Source of the DNA: a virus
IMG/VR virus record: IMGVR_UViG_3300025168_000538
Location: 1-27,067 of that record
DNA length: 27,067 bases
Direction: 5' to 3' (one strand)
Under the pieces are notes generated by a model. That model saw only the letters and a list, made by a program, of their open reading frames with translations, made no database searches and was not told the origin of the DNA. Position 1 is the first letter of the stretch, and each line of letters begins with the position of its first letter. Shown piece by piece: positions 22,321-27,067 of this stretch. The translations under genes and the position numbers were made by a program.

Positions 22321-23880
22321 ATGAATACAGAAGAAATAAATTTAAAAGTAAATTCAGATATTGGCGAAGTAACAAAGGACACTAAAAAATTAACTGATGA
22401 GTCAAAAAAAGCTCAAAAAGGTGTTAGTGGTATTGGTACAGCATTCAAAGGAATAGGAACAGCTATTAAGGCAGCAGGAATAGGACTAGTAGTTGGACTT
22501 TTAGCAAAGCTAATGGAAGTATTCAGTAAGAACCAAACTGTATTGGATAATTTTAATACAGCAATGACTGCTTTAGAAATAGCATTCAATGACTTGTTTA
22601 ATTTCTTAAGTAATAATATTGGAACTATTACTGATTTCTTTAAAGATATATTTGAAAATCCTAAACAAAGTCTAATTGATTTTGGCGACGCTATAAAGGA
22701 TAATCTTATAGAAAGATTTATGAGTTTACTTGATGTCTTTGGTTTTTTAGGTAAAGCTTTAAAAGAATTAATGGCAGGAGAATTTGGTAATGCTTTAAGT
22801 ACAGTTAAACAAGCAGGGGTTGAAATGGTTGATGTTTTTACAGGAGTTGATAATTCTGTAGAGAAAGTAAAAGAAACAATTACAAAAACCACAACTGCTA
22901 TTATTGACTATACAAAGGCAACAACAGACCAAGCAGCAGCTATAACAGCATCAGCAAAAGCAGCAATATTTGCAGACGCAGAATTTCAAAAACTTAATGC
23001 TCAATTTTTAAAAGATGCAGAACTACAAAGACAAATAAGAGATGATGAAACAAAGACTTTTGCAAAAAGAATTGAAGCTAATAATAAATTAAAAGAAACT
23101 TTAGAAGAACAAGAAAAACTACAAAGAAAGCAAGTAGAAATAGCTATAAACGCTGCTCAAGCACAAGTAGATTTAAATGATAGTGATGAAAATAAGTTAG
23201 CTTTATTGGTAGCTCAAAATGCTGAACTTGAATTAGAAGAAACTATTACAGGACAGTTGTCAGAACAAAAGACCAATCAAGTAAGTCTTGAAAAGGAATT
23301 ACTAGAAACACAAAAAGAATTAAGAGCAGAAGGTCTATCAGGATTAGAAAGGGAGTTACAAGATTTGCAAGATGCTTATGACTTAAAGATTCAAATGGCA
23401 AATAAAGCAGGAGTAACTACAACTGCTATTACTAAGAAATTTGAAAAACAAAAGACAGAAGTAGTCCAAGCTAATCTTAATGAACAACTAAGCGCATACT
23501 CAGGACTTGCAGGAGCTTTAAGTTCTTTAGCAGGAGATAACAAAGCATTAGCAGTAGCTTCAGCAGTAATAGATACTTATGTAGGAGCAAATAAGGCATT
23601 TGCACAAGGAGGAATTGCAGGATTTGCTACAGGTGCAGCAGTTATTGCAGCAGGATTAAATAATGTTAAAACTATTTTATCTACTGAAGTTCCAGGTTCA
23701 GAAGGAGGAGGAGGTTCAGCACCTGCAGCAACTCAAACACCTGCACCACAAATGATGTCAGGAGCTTTTGAACTATCAGGAGGAGTAGCACCAGATCCTG
23801 TTCAAGCCTTTGTAGTTACAGATGAAATGACAAACAGCCAAAATCAATTAGCAAATATAAGACGTAGAGCAACAATCTAA
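22321..23880 (+). CDS. Tape measure protein
   Basis: The 519-residue protein is almost all helical. The N-terminus has NLKVNSDIGEVTKDTKKLTD, then a Gly-rich hydrophobic segment (GIGTAIKAAGIGLVVGLLAK) at about residues 44-63. The middle (about 200-385) is a long coiled coil rich in Gln, Glu and Lys. The C-terminal part has another Gly/Ala-rich stretch (GGIAGFATGAAVIAAGLNNV) and a low-complexity GSEGGGGSAPAATQTPAPQ linker. This is the profile of a tape measure protein, which sets tail length and is ejected into the host. At about 1.5 angstrom per residue the tail would be some 75-80 nm. It is unusually placed directly before the head protease. Confidence 0.8.
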   Translation: MNTEEINLKVNSDIGEVTKDTKKLTDESKKAQKGVSGIGTAFKGIGTAIKAAGIGLVVGLLAKLMEVFSKNQTVLDNFNTAMTALEIAFNDLFNFLSNNIGTITDFFKDIFENPKQSLIDFGDAIKDNLIERFMSLLDVFGFLGKALKELMAGEFGNALSTVKQAGVEMVDVFTGVDNSVEKVKETITKTTTAIIDYTKATTDQAAAITASAKAAIFADAEFQKLNAQFLKDAELQRQIRDDETKTFAKRIEANNKLKETLEEQEKLQRKQVEIAINAAQAQVDLNDSDENKLALLVAQNAELELEETITGQLSEQKTNQVSLEKELLETQKELRAEGLSGLERELQDLQDAYDLKIQMANKAGVTTTAITKKFEKQKTEVVQANLNEQLSAYSGLAGALSSLAGDNKALAVASAVIDTYVGANKAFAQGGIAGFATGAAVIAAGLNNVKTILSTEVPGSEGGGGSAPAATQTPAPQMMSGAFELSGGVAPDPVQAFVVTDEMTNSQNQLANIRRRATI

Positions 23881-23903
23881 ATATCAAATAAACTAACTAA
23901 AAA

Positions 23904-23914
23904 TCTATTATATA
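23904..23914 (+). promoter_or_regulatory. Late promoter-like motif, copy 3
   Basis: TCTATTATATA lies in the 36-base gap after the tape measure gene. The ATG of the head protease begins 2 bases after the motif, the same geometry as copy 1. Confidence 0.6.
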
Positions 23915-23916
23915 CT

Positions 23917-24639
23917 ATGCCTTGCGAAAAATGTGAAAACGGAAAATATAAATGGGGAAAGACAGGAAGCTGTAAGTATAACTCTAAAGCTGAATGTGAA
24001 GAAGCTAATAAAGACTATTACGAAGATATGAAAGAAACTAAAATAGTAGAATTAATAATTGCAGACGATAGTCAAGAATTAGCAATAGACGCAATCAGTC
24101 TAGTAACAAGTCCTGCAATAGAGCAATCCTTTGTATTTTTTGGTAAAGAAAAGAACAACTTGACATTTGCTAAAGTAGATGAAGAAAAAAGAATGCTAGT
24201 AAGTCCTGCTTTAATTCCAAACAAGCAAATATTTAGACACGATCCTAATACTGACAGTGATTACTATGTTTACTTTTCTAAAGAAACAGTCCGTAAGGCT
24301 GCTGAACTATACTTAAAGCATAACAATCACCACAAAGCAACGTACCAACATCAAGACAGAGTATCAGGAGTTCTAACAGTTGAATCTTGGATTAAGGAAG
24401 GAGATAGTGATAAGTCAAAGTTATACGGTTACGACTTACCTAATGGTACTTGGTTCGTTAAAATGAAGATTGAGAATGACGAGCTATGGCAAAAGATAAA
24501 AGCAGGTGATGTTAAAGGTTTGTCAATTGAAGGATTTTTTACTTCAAAATATGAAGCTATGCAAAAGAAAAAGCAAGAGCCAACTAATGAGGAAATACTA
24601 AAAGCACTAAACGAAATAATCACAAAATCAAACAAATAA
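23917..24639 (+). CDS. XkdF-type head maturation serine protease with Cys-rich N-terminus
   Basis: The 240-residue protein has the features of XkdF-like phage proteases (S78-related): IDAISLVTSPAIEQSFVFF near residue 60, the catalytic His in TYQHQDRVSGVLTVESWI (about residues 142-158), LPNGTWFVKMKIENDELW near 172-190 and the Ser in VKGLSIEGFF at about 198-207. It should cleave scaffold and capsid precursor during head maturation. The first 35 residues carry MPCEKCENGKYKWGKTGSCK plus another Cys in KAECEEAN, a small Cys cluster added to the usual protease domain. It begins right after a late motif, and scaffold and capsid genes follow. Confidence 0.8.
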   Translation: MPCEKCENGKYKWGKTGSCKYNSKAECEEANKDYYEDMKETKIVELIIADDSQELAIDAISLVTSPAIEQSFVFFGKEKNNLTFAKVDEEKRMLVSPALIPNKQIFRHDPNTDSDYYVYFSKETVRKAAELYLKHNNHHKATYQHQDRVSGVLTVESWIKEGDSDKSKLYGYDLPNGTWFVKMKIENDELWQKIKAGDVKGLSIEGFFTSKYEAMQKKKQEPTNEEILKALNEIITKSNK

Positions 24640-24645
24640 ACAATC

Positions 24646-24660
24646 TTTCTATTATATAAT
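24646..24660 (+). promoter_or_regulatory. Late promoter-like motif, copy 4
   Basis: TTTCTATTATATAAT, identical to copy 1 across 15 bases, lies between the protease and scaffold genes. Here the ATG is 18 bases downstream after an A-rich leader, so this message would have a short leader rather than none. Confidence 0.6.
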
Positions 24661-24678
24661 ACAACTTAAATTAAAACT

Positions 24679-25395
24679 ATGGATATTAAAGAACAAATTT
24701 TGGTAGCACTTGGCTTAGACAAAGGTGAAGAAGTAGTAATGAATTATCAGGCTAAATCTGAAGACGGAACTATTTTCGTTTCAACAGCTGATGAATTAGC
24801 AGTAGGCGTAGATATATCAGTACTTACTGAAGATGGTACGACAATTTTACTTCCAATCGGAACGTACAAGACTGATACAGGAGTTACTTTCAGAGTAGAT
24901 GAAGAAGGTATCGTTGCTGAAGTTATGGAAACTGAAACTGAAGAAGAAGTTGAAGCTGGTTATGATGACGAAAAAGAAGAAATGGCAGAAGCAGTTGAAT
25001 TTGCATTTCCAGAAACAGATGCTGAGAAAGCAGATTGGGCTAAGTCTTATGAAGAAATGAAAGACAAAGTAGATAACTTAATTGATGCAGTAGCTGATCT
25101 TAAAAGAGATAAAGACGGAGGTGATGATGAAGTTGAAGAAATGTCTGAAGAAGTTGTTGAGCCTTCTACTAATCCTAAGTCTATAAAAACTACAGAAGTA
25201 GTTGAGTTCTCAGCAGAAGACGAATTAAAGAAGTTAAAAGCTGAAAATGAAAAATTAAAGACTGAGTTGGCAGAATCTCCTGCATCAGCACCTTTAGACA
25301 CAAATAAATTCAGTTCAGATAGACCAACACCTACTGCACAAGATTTTAGAAGAATGACAAGTAAGGAAAAATTCTTATATAACTTAAATAAATAA
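24679..25395 (+). CDS. Scaffold protein
   Basis: The 238-residue protein is very acidic. It has an N-terminal beta-rich part (GEEVVMNYQAKSEDGTIFVS, VLTEDGTTILLPIGTYKTD) followed by a Glu-rich run (METETEEEVEAGYDDEKEE). A helical middle comes next, then a coiled coil (DELKKLKAENEKLKTELAES) and a basic C-terminus (FRRMTSKEKFLYNLNK). This charge and coil layout, and the place between protease and major capsid genes, fit a scaffold that guides capsid assembly and is then cleaved. No sequence family is certain. Confidence 0.7.
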   Translation: MDIKEQILVALGLDKGEEVVMNYQAKSEDGTIFVSTADELAVGVDISVLTEDGTTILLPIGTYKTDTGVTFRVDEEGIVAEVMETETEEEVEAGYDDEKEEMAEAVEFAFPETDAEKADWAKSYEEMKDKVDNLIDAVADLKRDKDGGDDEVEEMSEEVVEPSTNPKSIKTTEVVEFSAEDELKKLKAENEKLKTELAESPASAPLDTNKFSSDRPTPTAQDFRRMTSKEKFLYNLNK

Positions 25396-25422
25396 TAAAC
25401 AATAATTTAAAAAAACAAAACT

Positions 25423-26331
25423 ATGGCAATTACAGTAGCTTCAAACTTTGCAGGTAAGGCAGCAGGATTTTACATCTCAGCAGCTTTAAAAGCATCAAAC
25501 TCGTTAGACTATCTAACAATGATAGAGAACATTAAATTTAAGAGTAACATACAAGCTCTTAATCAAACAGTAAATAGCGTTGTAGACGCAACTTGCGACT
25601 TCACAGCAGCAGGAACTTTAGCTTTAACTGAAAAAGTATTAGAGCCTAAAAACTTACAAGTAAATATGGATATTTGTAAAGAAACTCTTTTATCTTCTTG
25701 GGAAGCATTACAAATGAGAGCAGGAGCAGGAGCGCCACCACCTGCATCTTTTGATGACTATGTTATCTCTTATATGGGAGAAGTTATTGCACAAGCAACT
25801 GAAAACTCTATTTGGGCTGGTACTAATGTAGCTGGACAATTTAATGGATTCTTAGGAGCAGCAACAGGACTTTTATTACCAGGTGTTGATGGTACAGTTG
25901 TACAAGACGCAGCAGCAGGAGCATATAACGCAGGAACTATCATAGCAGAGCTTCAAGGAGCTGTAGCATCTATTCCTGTAACTACTTTAGGTAAAGAAGA
26001 CTTGCATATCTATATGAGTCAAAGAACTTACCAATACTACATTTCAGCAGTATCTACTTTAGGATATGTAAATGCTTACAATATGAATGGTGATTACGTT
26101 CCAATGTTTGAAGGCTACAAAATCGCAGTTTGTAACGGAATGTTAGAAAATGAATTAGTTATAGCTCAAAAATCTAACTTATTCTTTGGAACTGATCTTT
26201 TAAGTGATGCTACAAGAATTAACTTGATGGATATGGCTCAGTTAGACGGTTCTGACAATATCAGAATGGTTGCTCGTTACTCAGCAGGTGTACAAACTGG
26301 TACTGGAGCTGATATCGTAAGACAGTCTTAA
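25423..26331 (+). CDS. Major capsid protein (HK97 fold)
   Basis: At 302 residues this fits the small HK97-type capsid proteins of Bacteroidota phages. Supporting stretches are FYISAALKASNSLDYLTMIE near the start, a long central helix region with VISYMGEVIAQATENSIWAG (about 112-131), a P-domain-like GKEDLHIYMSQRTYQYYISA (about 188-207) and a final VPMFEGYKIAVCNGMLENEL (about 226-245). It forms the icosahedral shell. A strong A-rich leader (AAAAAAACAAAACT before the ATG) is typical of highly translated genes in this phylum. The GC-rich hairpin after its stop may limit read-through. Confidence 0.85.
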   Translation: MAITVASNFAGKAAGFYISAALKASNSLDYLTMIENIKFKSNIQALNQTVNSVVDATCDFTAAGTLALTEKVLEPKNLQVNMDICKETLLSSWEALQMRAGAGAPPPASFDDYVISYMGEVIAQATENSIWAGTNVAGQFNGFLGAATGLLLPGVDGTVVQDAAAGAYNAGTIIAELQGAVASIPVTTLGKEDLHIYMSQRTYQYYISAVSTLGYVNAYNMNGDYVPMFEGYKIAVCNGMLENELVIAQKSNLFFGTDLLSDATRINLMDMAQLDGSDNIRMVARYSAGVQTGTGADIVRQS

Positions 26332-26345
26332 TAAATAAATAATAC

Positions 26346-26375
26346 GGAAGTGAGGGGGTAAAACCCTTCACTCCC
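26346..26375 (+). promoter_or_regulatory. GC-rich stem-loop between capsid and tail tube genes
   Basis: GGAAGTGAGGGG (26346-26357) pairs with CCCTTCACTCCC (26364-26375), with one G-U pair and one A-C mismatch, around loop GTAAAA. No T run follows. It may protect the 3' end of the capsid message or partly stop transcription, giving more capsid than tail protein. Confidence 0.55.
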
Positions 26376-26397
26376 TTAACCTAATAAAACAAAAAAT

Positions 26398-26985
26398 ATG
26401 GCTTGTACAGCACTAACAAAAGGTAGGGGACTCGACTGTAATAGAATCAGTGGAGGAATAAAATTCGTTTATTTCGGAGTTTACGACCAATTTACAGCAC
26501 CAATAGAAACAACAGGACTTCCTGTTACAGCAGGAGAAGTAACTGATTTAGAAATGGGTACTAATGACTTATACAGATATACTATGCCTTTAGGCGTAGC
26601 TAGTTTAACAGAAACAATTACTGGTAGTCGTGAGAACGGAACTATTTTTTACACTCCTTCTTTAAGTGTTATCTTAAACAGACTTACAAAAGAGGATCAA
26701 AACCAAATTAAGCTTTTAGGACAAACTAAACTTGTATGCTTTGCTCAATTAAATGCTACTTTACCTTCAGGAACAGATGTTATTGTTGCTTTAGGAGTTA
26801 CTAACGGAATGGAACTTAATGCTGGAACTATGGATTCAGGAGCAGCATTTGGTGATAGAGGAGGTTATACTCTTACTTTTGATGGTTTAGAAAATGAGCC
26901 TTTTCCAATGGTAGCAGACTACCCTATAGCAACAGGCCCTTTTTCAAATGCAGCTTTTAATTTTGGAACAATAGTTACATCTTAA
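26398..26985 (+). CDS. Putative major tail tube protein
   Basis: The 195-residue protein begins MACTALTKGRGLDCNRISGG, a start often seen in Bacteroidota phages for the gene after the capsid gene. It continues with beta-strand regions (TGSRENGTIFYTPSLSVILN, VCFAQLNATLPSGTDVIVAL, GDRGGYTLTFDGLENEPFPM). Loop and strand lengths resemble tail tube monomers, in which the GYTLTFDG-like end completes the beta sandwich. The tube is non-contractile as far as can be judged, since no sheath gene is seen. It is the last gene before an intrinsic terminator. A head decoration protein is the alternative. Confidence 0.6.
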   Translation: MACTALTKGRGLDCNRISGGIKFVYFGVYDQFTAPIETTGLPVTAGEVTDLEMGTNDLYRYTMPLGVASLTETITGSRENGTIFYTPSLSVILNRLTKEDQNQIKLLGQTKLVCFAQLNATLPSGTDVIVALGVTNGMELNAGTMDSGAAFGDRGGYTLTFDGLENEPFPMVADYPIATGPFSNAAFNFGTIVTS

Positions 26986-27012
26986 TTTTCTTATCTGTTT
27001 TCTTATAATCTT

Positions 27013-27047
27013 AAAAGGGGTAGCTTAATTGTTACCCTTTTTCTTTT
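27013..27047 (+). terminator. Intrinsic (rho-independent) terminator
   Basis: AAAAGGGGTA (27013-27022) and TACCCTTTTT (27033-27042) form a 10-base-pair stem with one G-U pair and a 10-base loop, and the right arm runs into a T-rich tract to 27047. It closes the late operon after the tail tube gene. Confidence 0.75.
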
Positions 27048-27067
27048 CCAAACAAAAACAGACTTTT

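Noticed and set aside
22413-22892. Long open frame on the minus strand, 159 codons
   Set aside because: It lies wholly inside the tape measure gene in antisense, has a biased low-complexity product and no promoter or neighbour on that strand. It reflects the codon bias of the real gene.
1-27067. tRNA genes, integrase, repressor, restriction-modification pair or transposase
   Set aside because: No cloverleaf-like sequence with a CCA-type end, no recombinase catalytic pattern and no cI-type repressor was seen by eye. Absence in this window does not prove absence in the whole genome.

Overview
The window is 27 kb of an AT-rich, densely packed tailed double-stranded DNA phage genome (Caudoviricetes). 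Almost every gene lies on the + strand, many with TAATG or ATGA stop/start overlaps. The likely host is a member of the Bacteroidota, probably a flavobacterium. Two promoter-like sites match the Bacteroidota -7 element TAnnTTTG, leaders are A-rich without clear Shine-Dalgarno sequences, and several proteins are of types common in flavobacterial phages. No integrase, repressor or tRNA is visible, so nothing here supports a temperate lifestyle, although the window may not be the whole genome.

Layout. (1) 1-3.9 kb: the 3' end of a tail fibre-like lectin protein, a small unknown protein, a portal protein with a long Cys/His-rich C-terminal extension, and a probable head-tail connector. (2) 3.9-5.5 kb: a lysis-type cassette with two unlisted-size micro-ORFs, a DUF5675 protein, a holin-like membrane protein, a calcineurin-like phosphoesterase and a tiny membrane peptide. 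(3) 5.5-9.7 kb: an early operon behind a palindrome and a Bacteroidota-type promoter. It encodes a Rad52-type annealing protein, a DUF3127 SSB-like protein, a DnaA domain IV-like protein, a replisome organiser with an AT-rich repeat inside its gene, and NinG. (4) 9.7-13.2 kb: a second promoter-like site, an orphan C5 cytosine methyltransferase, a small sigma factor-like protein, Cys-rich proteins, DUF3310 and NinB. (5) 13.2-27 kb: small and large terminase, tail assembly chaperone with a programmed -1 frameshift, tail proteins, tape measure, then XkdF-type protease, scaffold, major capsid protein and a putative tail tube protein, closed by an intrinsic terminator.

Three observations stand out. 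First, an 11-base motif TCTATTATATA occurs four times, each time in front of a late (packaging or virion) gene. In three copies the start codon follows within about five bases, as expected for a promoter giving leaderless mRNA. Second, a 188-residue sigma-like protein is encoded just before the late region and is the natural candidate to read this motif, in the manner of T4 gp55. Third, the tail chaperone gene holds a T9 slippery run followed by an 83-codon open extension in the -1 frame that overlaps the next gene by 8 bases.

The virion genes are split and rearranged. The portal and connector sit about 10 kb before the terminase and 20 kb before the protease and capsid genes, with lysis and replication genes in between. 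All functions are inferred by reading the sequence; no database search was run.
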